Origin: Typha latifolia
Taxonomy: Eukaryota; Streptophyta; Magnoliopsida; Poales; Typhaceae
Reading direction: 5' to 3'
Assembly (NCBI GenBank): GCA_019914945.1
Contig: CM034100.1
Span: forward strand, 757,209-821,208
Length of the DNA stretch: 64,000 bases
Position numbers and translations under genes: made by a program. Shown one piece after another: positions 16,898 through 27,356 of this stretch. Each line of letters starts with the position of its first letter. Position 1 is the first letter of the stretch. The notes under the pieces were generated by a model. It was not told the DNA's origin. It did not search any database and worked only from the letters and a program-made list of their open reading frames with translations.

Positions 16898-19506
16898 CAA
16901 AACCCGAATCCCGATTAAACTTATCCAAGAAAATGGTTTAACGCATCAACCACTCGAAAACCCCAAGAAACCTTGGGAGATCGGGGAAGGACGAAATCAG
17001 GAAGAGTGAAAGAGAGATCTCGTCTCCACTTCTTCCCAGAAGAGGCGCAGAGTGGGAATGAATGAGACGCCAACAGCGACTCCTATATGCCAACAGACAC
17101 CCCCAAGAATGGAACTACGAGAAGCTTCTTTTAAATTAAATCTTCCATATTTAAGACCGCAAGGAAGTTTCCAGGAAGCTGGCTGCACGGGGGGACTTTC
17201 ACTTATATATATGAATGACTTTGTTGGCGTGGGGTTTCGGGACCTTTTTGTGAATTACCGATAAGTTTGGGGGCCATACGATAATAGTGATATTCTTCTT
17301 CTTCTTTCTCTTCTTCTCGCCGTACAAAGAAACCTCAACATAAATAATATTTAACAACTATAAACATTATTAATAGAGACGACATTTTATATATATATAT
17401 AAAGTACCGTGATAAAAGACTTGTACGTTTTCTGCATGATGTTAGGTTTGCTTCTAAGTAATACGGCAAAAAAAGCTTAGATTCCAATTTGAAAATAAGG
17501 TTGTGTTGACAGACGAATGACGAATGACGAATGACGAATCACATTGTTGCAGCTCCTTCGTACTTCGAATTTTCCAATTGCCCATTGTCCTCTTCTAAAT
17601 GAGGAATAATGTACAATGATGGGGGGTAGTCTGACTTTTCTTAGCCTCTCCATATAAATTTATAATATTCTTTTTTTTTTGTCTTTCTTTCTCTCTCAAT
17701 GACAACTTAAACAAGTCTCATGGAATTCTATGCCTTTTGCCTTTGATGATGTTTACTAGCTTGACAAAGATGACCCCAGAATCTTCGTTGGAGCTTCCTA
17801 TATTCAAATATTTTAACATCAGCGAAGAAGAATTTTGTGTGTGTGTGTGTCTAATCTCGGTTTAGTGCCGTCCAACCTTGTGTAACATCAATAATAAAGT
17901 TGTTTCCAATAAGGTCAAAAGTTTGGATCAACTACGTCTACGTGACATCCAAAAGCAAAAATAGGCCAAAGTCGCGACATGACATGGACTCGAGAGACTC
18001 GGAAGAGGACCAAGGATTTTGCACGGCAAAGTGGATTAATCGTATGCCCGAATCCGCCAAAATGGTTGGCGTGCTAGCCTTAAAAGCTAAGTTTGATCTC
18101 ACAAAAGGAGACAAAAGCGATAGCAAAATAAGTCCTCCTAATTTCTTCTCATTGAATAAGAGCTGGCTTCTCTACGATTTGACCTATCTAGGAGGTGATT
18201 ACGATAAGTTTAAAACTATCATCGTCACCATTATTTATATGATGGGGAAGGCAAGAAAAATAAGCTGCTTTGAAGGAGTCAAGAACAAAGAGAATCATAT
18301 TGCATATAGCTAAGGAATATTTATATTTTAGACGAAGAAGCACTATGGTCCAGTAGGGCTTTTGAATCCATCACCAGTGGGAACCATTAGGCTGAATTTT
18401 GATAGGGCTTTTGACCCTGGAAGGCTAGGGATGAACCTATACACCTTGAACCAAAACCAGTGTCAACAGCTCAGCTCCTCACCTCTTGCAGTGGAGCTTA
18501 AAATGAAGGGCAATTCTATTATTTTTATTTTTATTCTATATCCCATTTGCTCACTCTTTTAGAGAGAAATATAACTGTGCATCAAATTAGGTTGCACAAA
18601 AGGGAAAGGAAGGTATGTTTTCTCTAGTTGATTCCTTTGGAGATCGCAACAAATAATACTTAGCTAAAGTCTCAGCTTCCTTTATTAAAAAATAAATAAA
18701 TAAATAATAAGTCCCCATCAAATAATAATAATAAAAACATACTGTTTACTATCTTTTTACTTGTCTGCCACATGATTCATGACCTCGTTTTAGGTGTATT
18801 ATAATAAAGTGTGTTACTTGGTGTTTAAGACACCTATAGGAAATATTTACCCTTTAAAAGAATATTATATATAGTTATAGTTTTTTACGTAGATACGCTT
18901 AATGTACAAGGAGATAATTGCATAGTTGAGCATATAACTTAATTAAACACGTCACCAGTTAGCACTTACCGTCTTCCGATATATTACACTTGTATCTTGA
19001 TTAATAATAATAATCGAATCATCAACCGTTTTTATATAAACTTTTTCTTAGTTTGTCTTTTGGGCACACTATGAACTAATTTTTATTTTATTTTAGAATA
19101 TTAAAAATAAGGGTAAGATAGTAATTGAATATTTTTTTGCCAATATGGTCAAGAGTTGAAAGATATTAATAATTCAAGATGTCAAAGTATTATAAAAATA
19201 AATAAAGAAGGTCTATGTGAAAATAAATAAAATATATAAATATTAAGGGGCCCATGAGTTGTGTTAGGTGTCCATTCTCTTAATAAAGCTTAGCTTAGCT
19301 TAGCTTTCTTTTATGGACTCGAAAAAAAGAATAATTGGGCCCACAACTTCACCTTTAGGCCCATGAAGCCTAATAGATATATTAGGCCCAATTAACTCAT
19401 AAGAAATAACAAAAAGAATACTAGGCTCAGGCTTCACACAGAGCCCATTAACTACTATTAATTAGGAAACACCATAAATAAGCAAATAATCTATATTTAT
19501 TCTATC
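16898..19506. other. Intergenic region left of the hAT-like element
   Basis: The first 300-400 bases are the probable 5' leader and promoter of the Ca2+-ATPase gene. The rest is AT-rich. A 137-codon open frame (17900-18313, plus) lacks any domain, signal or splice support I can recognise and is not called as a gene. A GT dinucleotide run lies near 17837-17850. Confidence 0.5.
17512..17539. repeat. GACGAAT heptamer tandem repeat, 4 units
   Basis: Four perfect GACGAAT units in a row in otherwise AT-rich sequence about 600 bases upstream of the Ca2+-ATPase start codon. Confidence 0.9.
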
Positions 19507-20174
19507 CAGGGGTGTAAATGAGCCGAGCCTGCTCAAGCTTAGGCTTGGCTCAGCTCAACTCGAGTTGGGCCAAACTGAGCTCGAGCCTGAAATGAGCCTA
19601 TTATCACGTCTCATTCAAGTCGAACTAGATCAAGCTAAACAGAGCTAGAGTCAGATCAAGTTGACGGACGAGGAAGACGAGGCGGTGGCTTAGTGAAAGA
19701 GGACAAAGCGGTAGCTTAGAGGAGGAGGACGAGGCGGCAGCTTGCCGTTGCCGAAGGAGGAGGAGTCGGATTAAAGGAGTAGGAGGAGGGGACTTGCCAT
19801 TGCCAAAAAGGACGAGGCAGTGGCTTGGCGAAAGAGGACGAGCATGGGGCTTGCCGTTGCCGAAGGAGGAGGAGGTGGGCCACGGTGGAAAAGGACGTTG
19901 AAGGAAAAGGCGGCTTGCTGTTGTCGAAGGAAGAGGAGGCGAGCTAGGGATTTGAGAGAGTTGCCATCGGGAAGCAAAGTTGGGATTTAGGAACTACGGT
20001 TTTGTGAAAAACTCTTTCGTAAAAAGCATATCAAGCCGAGCTTAAGTGAGTCGGCTCCGGCTCAGGCTCGACTCGAAATTATTTTTGAGCCGTCGAACTC
20101 GGCTCGGGCTTAGGCTTAGCTCAGCTCTAACCGAGCAGAGCCAAGCTCGAGCCGCTCATTTATTTTAACCCCTA
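19507..20174. mobile_element. Non-autonomous hAT-like element (668 bp)
   Basis: Left end CAGGGGTGTAAATGAGCCGA; the right end read on the minus strand starts TAGGGGTTAAAATAAATGAG, an imperfect terminal inverted repeat that continues into GAGC/CTCGAGC-rich subterminal sequence on both sides. The flanks are ATTCTATC (19499-19506) and ATTTTATC (20175-20182), an 8-bp target duplication with one mismatch, the size made by hAT transposases. The middle (about 19660-19970) is GC-rich and repetitive, with GACGAGGCGG-like and CTTGCCGTTGCCGAAGG units. No transposase frame is present, so movement would have depended on an enzyme encoded elsewhere. The superfamily is inferred from CAGGGG-type ends and duplication length. 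Confidence 0.75.
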
Positions 20175-20468
20175 ATTTTATCTTTACCAACAGAGAATCC
20201 TTAAGTTAATCGTAAACTAGACATAAAAATTAATCTTTCCCGATATATAAATTCAACATATATCAAAATAGGCACGACATAATTTAATTTAATTTCTTCA
20301 ACAAAAAAAAAAAGAAGAAGTTATGGTAGTGCTCATACGGTTTTATGAACAAATAAATTATATTCACATATTTGGAAGGAAAAAAGTACTATTATTTATT
20401 TACTATTATAATAAATGATCGGCACAAAGAGAATTAATTAATACCGACGATTACAATTTAATTAATTA

Positions 20469-21020
20469 CTACGCCGGCGAGCGATCCGCCACGTCGACGC
20501 TCGCGGAGCAAGAGAGAATCCGGCAAAAGATGGAACACATTGCCGAGTAAGAAGCTTGTCTCAACTTCTTCACCCTAATACAGATCTTATCCTTATTCCT
20601 CTTCTTCTTCTTCTTCTTCTTCTTATTATTATTATTATTATTACCTTTCTTATCCTTATCCTTACCTTTATGATCACTGCTCTCGATATTATTCTTATTC
20701 TGCGGGATAAATAACGGGAATACGGCGGCCTTCTCCTTAACTTTGCCGAAGCACCTCATCGTCTTCTCAGGGACGGTCTCCTTCTTCTTAGAGAACGTAT
20801 AACTCCTCAGATACAACTGCCTGCACGAATAGCTATCCACCACCTCCGGCCCTGCCGAACAAGCGCGATTATTAAAGCTATGATCCTCTCTCCTCCTCGT
20901 CACCGACTTCATGAACTCGGCGTCGGACTCGGGCCACTTGTACAGGTTGACGTAGCTCGCTCGCACCGGAATCCGAGCGTCGACGCATCCCGCCGCCGAC
21001 TTGCAACTATAATAGCTCAT
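20469..21020 (-). CDS. Conserved plant protein of unknown function with a Lys/Asn run
   Basis: Intronless CDS of 183 residues from the ATG at 21020. The N-terminal half carries the block DARIPVRASYVNLYKWPESD at about residues 14-33, followed by AEFMKSV and, near residues 60-80, VDSYSCRQLYLRSYTFSKKE; I remember these blocks from small uncharacterised angiosperm proteins. Residues about 125-145 are an Asn run followed by a Lys run encoded by an uninterrupted (ATT)n/(CTT)n microsatellite. The C-terminus is Cys/Ser-rich (SAMCSIFCRILSCSASVDVA). No membrane helix or catalytic motif is evident, so no function is proposed. A TATATAT stretch at about 21064-21070 (minus orientation) would leave a very short leader. 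Length is likely to vary between individuals through the microsatellite. Confidence 0.8.
   Translation of the reverse strand: MSYYSCKSAAGCVDARIPVRASYVNLYKWPESDAEFMKSVTRRREDHSFNNRACSAGPEVVDSYSCRQLYLRSYTFSKKKETVPEKTMRCFGKVKEKAAVFPLFIPQNKNNIESSDHKGKDKDKKGNNNNNNKKKKKKKKRNKDKICIRVKKLRQASYSAMCSIFCRILSCSASVDVADRSPA
20599..20642. repeat. Coding (CTT)n/(ATT)n microsatellite
   Basis: Adjacent trinucleotide repeats in frame with the minus-strand CDS, translating to a Lys run and an Asn run. Boundaries read by eye. Confidence 0.85.
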
Positions 21021-22995
21021 TGCTTCTACTTAACTTTGGATCGATCTATAGCCTTCTAGCTTCTATATATAATTATGAGCTTGAGATCTAGGATGCAATT
21101 AAAAAGACTTTGGTTGCAAGGCAGTAGAGATCATGCAACTGGATCTCTACTAGTTTGTAAAGTGTGAGCTTTCATAGTGTGAGGAATGATGTGATATTAT
21201 TAGCTTGCAATGAGTGTGTTTGAGCATGGAAAGGTGATCAAGTCGGTGTCAACTTTTTCTTTAAAAAAACTATTAAATTTGCGATAAAATTCCCCTTTTA
21301 CTTATGTTATTTGACCAACTAAACCTAAATGATAATTTTATCAATTAATTATGGTTCAAGCTTGCAGTATCTATGTACTTGATTAATAGGTAACACTGCC
21401 CATGGGCTAAAGAAGTCGAAGAAACTATTGAGCCTAGTTAGGTCTATTTAGGCCTGGCCCAAGTATAATAATTTGATTGATATATTCTATAATTAATGAT
21501 AAACTAATACTAGAAAGAGGAAAAGATCTAGCTAACAATCTACTCTCTTTTAGTATTTTTCTCGTCTAAACTTATAGATGAAAAGTTTGACATGGAGAAC
21601 AAAATCTTCACGAGACTGCACTTTGAAGAAACTTATTACAACCGTAGTCCACACTACAAGCAACGAATATATATATATATATATATATATAAGTAGCCCC
21701 AGTAACAGTTGCAACTTTGTACGCATCCATATATATACATATGTATATGGATGTAAATAATATTAATTAATACATAAATAGACCCCTTAATAGTAAGTCC
21801 GACATAAATGATTGACTTTTAACTATGCATGCATGTTGTACTGAAAATGTTTGTTAACTATACGAAAGAAATAAGTTGGTTTGTAGATAAGTAGCAGCAT
21901 ATGCACTGATTAATACGCATGGTATCTATTATCTATAGCTTGTAACAAAGGTCAAGTAGCTCATATGCTAAGAATAAGTCTGAAACCCAAAAATATCTCA
22001 TGTAACGATATGCAAATCTATCTGCATTTATTGTTTGATATTATATTAATATTCGCAGCTCTCTTTACGCCTTAATTGTCTCTCTAATTGCCATCCAAAG
22101 TCCAATGTTTTCTTAACAACACCACATTATTCAAATCTCAAGGAGTCAGCCTTCATACGCTTTGATTCCGACATCTGAACTCTCTCTATAAATCCCCATT
22201 TTTATGACCTTCACACGAAATTATATTTGAAACCTAATTAGCTTCTACATGATGCAATTAATGAATTTGGACCTAATTAACTGCATTCCAGGTAGCTTCT
22301 TATATATACAAACGAGAAATAATCAATTCACAGTCAGTCAATGAGCGAGGTGTGTAAATTAATATAGAGAGAAAGGTGGAGTACAGTACTTAAATTGTAC
22401 TCTAGTTATGTGAAAAAGAAGGCTCAAATTAATACGATGGCGACTTATATTATTAGTTATTGCCGTGTGGAAAAGATATATTAGCTATACAAGGAAATTA
22501 AAAGTTAAAACAAAGTATGGCGATATCTAAGGAACAAGAAATGTTGTGGAGAAAGTAAACTGTACAAAATTATATATTAAATGATGGGTTGTTGTGTAAC
22601 TACTGACTCCAAAATAATCCCCTATTGCTTGCTCTTCATATGAGAACTTTATCAACTAACTACGTACGTACTACCCACCTAGAGGGTTTAAGTTAATATT
22701 TAAATTTGAGTCGTAGGTAATGGAGTAATCCAATTGGAAGTTAGGATGGGCAAGCAACCAATTCCCATCTCCAATTTGGACCCCTAATTGGAAACTTAGG
22801 AAGGTGACAATTAAGAGTCGGCGTGGAGGAAATTTTCAGACGTATCTAAGCTAAATAAGGCACGACATGCGCATGGATAACCATCGTCGAATTTTGACCA
22901 AAAAATCTCACCACCCTCTAACTTACACCCTTTTCCATTTACATCTATCTAGCCGTCTGGATCTCTTGCCACGTCGGATTTCGAGACAAACTCAA

Positions 22996-23040
<45 letters not shown>

Positions 23041-23286
23041 TGAATAAAACATTGACGGAAGACCGAGGTGCAGGAATGTACACGTGGGATGATTCCTTGT
23101 GCGTTTGAACCTACGTTGGAACTTTCTTGCACCTAACTGTTTATTCACATTATATCAAGCTAGTTTTTGTTTTCCTTTTCCTTTGGGATTCGTTGTTACT
23201 ATATACTGCAGCGTAGTAGTACCACTTGACCGCGTTGCCTTTCCGGTACAATTAAAACGTGTTAAAGAAGAACCACTATTTGCCTC
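21021..23286. other. Intergenic region, no gene seen
   Basis: AT-rich DNA between two divergent genes: the unknown CDS on the minus strand and the ABCG gene on the plus strand. It contains AT dinucleotide runs (near 21667-21692 and 22998-23037) and promoter sequence for both genes, but no open frame with recognisable homology. Confidence 0.55.
22998..23037. repeat. (AT)20 microsatellite
   Basis: Uninterrupted AT dinucleotide run about 250 bases upstream of the probable ABCG TATA box. Confidence 0.9.
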
Positions 23287-23294
23287 TATAAATA
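23287..23294 (+). promoter_or_regulatory. Probable TATA box of the ABCG gene
   Basis: TATAAATA, 167 bases upstream of the ABCG start codon at 23461. With usual spacing, transcription would start near 23315-23330, giving a leader of about 130-145 bases. Inferred from sequence and position only. Confidence 0.55.
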
Positions 23295-23460
23295 TAGAGC
23301 TAGCTAGTTTAGTGAAACAAAGTAAAAGGCGAAGTTGTGTATCTCTCTTCCTTCTTTCCCAGTATTAAGTAGTACTTTTGGAGAACACGAACTTCGAGCC
23401 GAGAAGAGTGCCATAACCTCCACGTAATAACTACTACTATTACTACTGCTACTTCGTGGC

Positions 23461-25593
23461 ATGGCTCGGCTCCTAGATAAGCTTCCGTTGTTCGAACGAG
23501 AGCTCTCTCCGATGGAGGAAACCGGCGACGAGTCCAACATGCCGCCGACATCCGCCGCAGCATCATCCTCATCGCCCCACGTCATACTCGAGGTACCCAA
23601 CGTGGGGCAGCCGGGCCCCACCGGACGGCCACAGTTCGTCCTCGCGTTCTCCGACCTCTCCTACACCATCCACAAGCCCAGCCGCTTCTCCCTCCGTGGT
23701 AACAGCCGGCTCGCATCGGATCCCGTCACGGCCGGGTCTTCTGGCACCGGGACGCGGATGCTGCTGAACTCCATCTCCGGGGAGGCGAGGGAGGGCGAGA
23801 TCCTCGCCGTCCTTGGGGCGAGCGGGTCCGGTAAGTCGACCCTCATCGACGCCTTGGCGAACCGGATCTCCCGCGACCGCCTCCTCGGCCGCGTCACCCT
23901 CAACGGGGAACACCTCGAGAGCAGCGTCCTCCGCTCCATCTCCGCCTACGTCATGCAGGACGATCTCCTCTATCCGATGCTCACCGTCGAGGAGACTTTG
24001 AGCTACTCCGCCGACCTCCGCCTCCCCAGCTCCCTCCCGGCCTCCAAGAAGCGGACGCGCGTCCAGGACCTCATCGACCAGCTCGGCCTCCGCAACGCCG
24101 CCAACACCATCATCGGCGACGAGGGCCATCGTGGCGTCTCCGGCGGGGAAAGGCGGCGCGTCTCTATCGGGGTCGACGTCATCCATGACCCCATCATCCT
24201 CTTCCTCGACGAGCCCACCTCCGGCCTCGACTCCACTAGCGCCTTCCTCGTCGTCCAGGTCCTACAGCGGATCGCGCGCAGTGGCAGCGTCGTAATTATG
24301 TCCATCCACCAGCCCAGTTACCGGATTCTCTCCCTCCTCGATCACCTCCTCTTCCTCTCCCGCGGCGAGACCGTATACTACGGCAAACCCAGCGGCCTCT
24401 CCCCTTTCCTCAGCGAGTTCGGCCGGCCCGTACCCGTCAACGAGAACCCGACCGAGTTCGCCCTCGACCTCATCCGCGAGCTCGAGTCATCCCCCGAGGG
24501 GGCCCACGCCCTTGTCATGTCCAACTCCAAGTGGCAGGCAAAGCAGCCTCGGGACCCGCGCGGGGATCCCGAGGTGGGTTTCAAGGAGGCAATCACTGCG
24601 AGCATCTCGCGCGGGAAGCTGGTGACCTCCGCCACGTCGGCGCTCCCCAGCTACGCCAACTCATTCTGGGTGGAGATGGGTGTGCTCACCCGCCGGTCGT
24701 TCACCAACACGCGGCGGATGCCCGAGCTCTACATCATGCGGCTCGGCACTGTTATGATCACCGGCTTCATCCTCGCCACCATCTTCTGGCGTCTCGACGA
24801 CTCCCCGAAAGGCATCCAGGAGCGCCTCGGTTTCTTCGCCATCGCCATGTCGACCATGTTCTACACGTGCGCAGACGCCCTCCCCGTCTTCCTCCAGGAG
24901 CGCTACATCTTTATGCGGGAGACCGCACACAACGCCTATAGGCGCATCTCTTACGTCCTATCCCACACTATCGTCGGCTTCCCCCCGCTCGTCTTCCTCT
25001 CCCTCGCCTTCGGCCTCATCACATTTTTCGCCGTCGGGCTATCCGGCGGCGCCTCGGGATTCGTGTTCTTCACCCTCGTCGTCCTCGCCTCGTTCTGGGC
25101 TGGGAGCGGCTTCGTCACCTTCCTCTCCGGCGTGGTGCCGCACGTGATGCTCGGCTACACCGTCGTCGTCGCCATCCTCGCCTACTTCTTGCTCTTCTGC
25201 GGCTTCTTCATCAATCGGGACAGGATCCCTGACTACTGGATCTGGTTCCACTACCTCTCCCTCGTCAAGTACCCCTACGAGGCAGTGCTCCAGAACGAGT
25301 TCAGCGATCCCACTCGCTGCTTTGTGAGAGGCGTGCAGATGTTCGACAACACCCCGTTGGAGAGCTTGGCGGCGGCCAAGAAGGTCGAGTTGCTCAAGGT
25401 CATGAGCTCGACCATTAAGACGGGCCTCAACAGCACGACATGCATCACGACGGGCCCGGAATTTTTAACGCAGCAGGCGATTACCGATCTCAGCAAGTGG
25501 AGCTGCCTCTGGGTTACGGTGGCGTGGGGCTTCTTCTTTCGGATACTTTTCTACGTTACGCTTCTACTGGGGAGCAAGAACAAGAGGAAGTAG
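23461..25593 (+). CDS. ABC transporter G family half-transporter (ABCG1/2/6/16/20 clade)
   Basis: Intronless CDS of 710 residues from the ATG at 23461. Seen: N-terminal region with [20 protein letters not shown], Walker [10 protein letters not shown] at residues 119-127, Q-loop region [20 protein letters not shown], signature VSGGERRR near 226, Walker [15 protein letters not shown] near 244, switch His in SIHQPS near 280, then an ABC2-type membrane domain (about 400-710) with [25 protein letters not shown] and [20 protein letters not shown]. It ends LLGSKNKRK. Domain order (NBD before TMD) and these motifs place it in the plant WBC clade whose Arabidopsis members are linked to suberin and pollen-wall lipid export; it would work as a homo- or heterodimer. 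The exact substrate is unknown. Third codon positions are strongly C/G, unlike most neighbours. Confidence 0.95.
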   Translation: MARLLDKLPLFERELSPMEETGDESNMPPTSAAASSSSPHVILEVPNVGQPGPTGRPQFVLAFSDLSYTIHKPSRFSLRGNSRLASDPVTAGSSGTGTRMLLNSISGEAREGEILAVLGASGSGKSTLIDALANRISRDRLLGRVTLNGEHLESSVLRSISAYVMQDDLLYPMLTVEETLSYSADLRLPSSLPASKKRTRVQDLIDQLGLRNAANTIIGDEGHRGVSGGERRRVSIGVDVIHDPIILFLDEPTSGLDSTSAFLVVQVLQRIARSGSVVIMSIHQPSYRILSLLDHLLFLSRGETVYYGKPSGLSPFLSEFGRPVPVNENPTEFALDLIRELESSPEGAHALVMSNSKWQAKQPRDPRGDPEVGFKEAITASISRGKLVTSATSALPSYANSFWVEMGVLTRRSFTNTRRMPELYIMRLGTVMITGFILATIFWRLDDSPKGIQERLGFFAIAMSTMFYTCADALPVFLQERYIFMRETAHNAYRRISYVLSHTIVGFPPLVFLSLAFGLITFFAVGLSGGASGFVFFTLVVLASFWAGSGFVTFLSGVVPHVMLGYTVVVAILAYFLLFCGFFINRDRIPDYWIWFHYLSLVKYPYEAVLQNEFSDPTRCFVRGVQMFDNTPLESLAAAKKVELLKVMSSTIKTGLNSTTCITTGPEFLTQQAITDLSKWSCLWVTVAWGFFFRILFYVTLLLGSKNKRK

Positions 25594-27356
25594 AACCAAT
25601 CAATCAACCGGAGAGATGTTTTCTTTTTCAAAAGAAAAAAAAAAGAAATTAAAACGGTCAATTTGTAAGTTTACATACAAAGTTATGTCTTATAGTTTGT
25701 TCTTTTATGCCATATTGAATGTATTGTAACGAAGAAGCCGCTAATTAATCGCAAGTTCATTAGTAAATCACGAATCGTATGATACGTTTGGCCTATACGC
25801 GTCACGTAACGGAGACATGCAAATCTCCAGCTTTAGCACCTAATGGCTTGCTGCCACGTCCCCCGTCTGCATGGGATCCACGTAATGAATCATATACTTT
25901 TGGGTCACCATCAGAGCACCAAACTCGCTGTTCATAAAAGAAATATGGGGGAAAATTGAAAGATAAGAAGGAGACTTTTTGGGAGGCTCATAGAATGAAC
26001 TTATTAGAGGTATCCTTTGAGGCAAAAATTTCTGGGTGGGTATGCAGTCACCTCATCACCCAGCTATCGGGCAACCGTGATGGTCCATGTAACTACCTTA
26101 CGACCATTTGTTTTCCAACAAGAAACCACCTAATCTTGACAAAAGATTGGGCCCTGTCTTTCTCTCGTACCTCTGGATGACCCTAACTAGAAGTCTTATC
26201 ATTTGTTTGGCCAAGTGGGATTAGGGTAATCAGTAAGAGTTACTGTCGTATCTTGGTAAAGATTCAGACTTCTCTTCAGAATTGTCAGCTCATATTTGTA
26301 CAAGATTTTATATTACAAAGGTGGTGGTCAATTAATGTTTAGTTTCACCAAATCTCATCAACTATGTTTATATAATGTTCTTCAGGTGGCATGAGATTAT
26401 AGATCAAGGGCAGGGCCCGGATAATAATTTATCCTGTAATCAATTCATGTACAATTTGTCACTGTTATAGGTCTGATCACTGTCTAATCCAACCATAAAC
26501 CCATCATATCAAAAGTTTTAGGTAAAATTATATTTAATGATCTGCTCTTTTAACTATTGGGGTTTACACACTATATATTTTCAATTTTTATAAATCAAAT
26601 CCTCCGTTTAAAAACACCCTATACTGTTAATTCTTTGTAACTAAACTTAAATAAAAATTACCAAAATACTCTTATCCAACCCAAGATATTTAACTCAACC
26701 AAAATACCCTTACTAAAATATCTCATCTAAAAAATCTTACTTAAGCTAGGAGACTAGAAGGGATATAATATTGGAGGATAGCTCGCTTTCAAGTTACTTC
26801 TCTTTATTTGAGATTTGAGGCCAGTTGTAGAAAAATAGGAAACCCATTGTGCCTAAAAAAAGAAGAAGATAGAAGCATTATTATTATTATTATTATTATT
26901 ATTTTGACAGTTTGGAAAATAATAGGTCAGTTTATAAAATATTTCTATATACTCAAACGGGATTAGTGTTAATCTAATCAGGAGATTTTCCGTACATATT
27001 TGGTGAAATGGAGAGCTCCATTTTATAAATATTAAAAATATGGGGTGTAAACCATAAATTTTTTATAACAAAAGGAAAAGGTAAAGAAAAGAAATCCAAG
27101 CCCAGCTAGCAAAAAGCCCAGCCCAAAACCCTTAACGGCTTTAACCTCCAAATCCCACACTTCTACGTGCACTGCACCACTCCATTTCCCACCTCTTTTC
27201 TTCTTCGCAATACCAGCAAAGCCGCGAGAAAGAAATCGATTTCGTTTCTCGAACCAAGAGCTCGATCATATCCCACCATGGCCACCACCTTCTTCCTCTC
27301 CTCTCTCTCGTAGTTTATTCTTCACAGAGAAACTAGGATTAGATCACAGAGGAGAT
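25594..27356. other. Intergenic region between ABCG and NET2-like genes
   Basis: It begins with the ABCG 3' untranslated region and ends with the probable NET2-like promoter and leader, where repeated GCCCA motifs occur at about 27098-27126. An (ATT)n run lies at about 26877-26903. No gene recognised. Confidence 0.55.

Noticed and set aside
17900..18313. 137-codon open frame on the plus strand
   Set aside because: No conserved motif, signal or domain; composition matches flanking non-coding DNA. Not called.
19660..19990. Possible coding gene in the GC-rich core of the hAT-like element
   Set aside because: Low-complexity GAG/GAC-rich repeats; the short open frame there is a repeat artefact.
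23569..24186. Long open frames antisense to the ABCG gene
   Set aside because: Shadow frames created by the high GC of the real CDS; no protein-family features.
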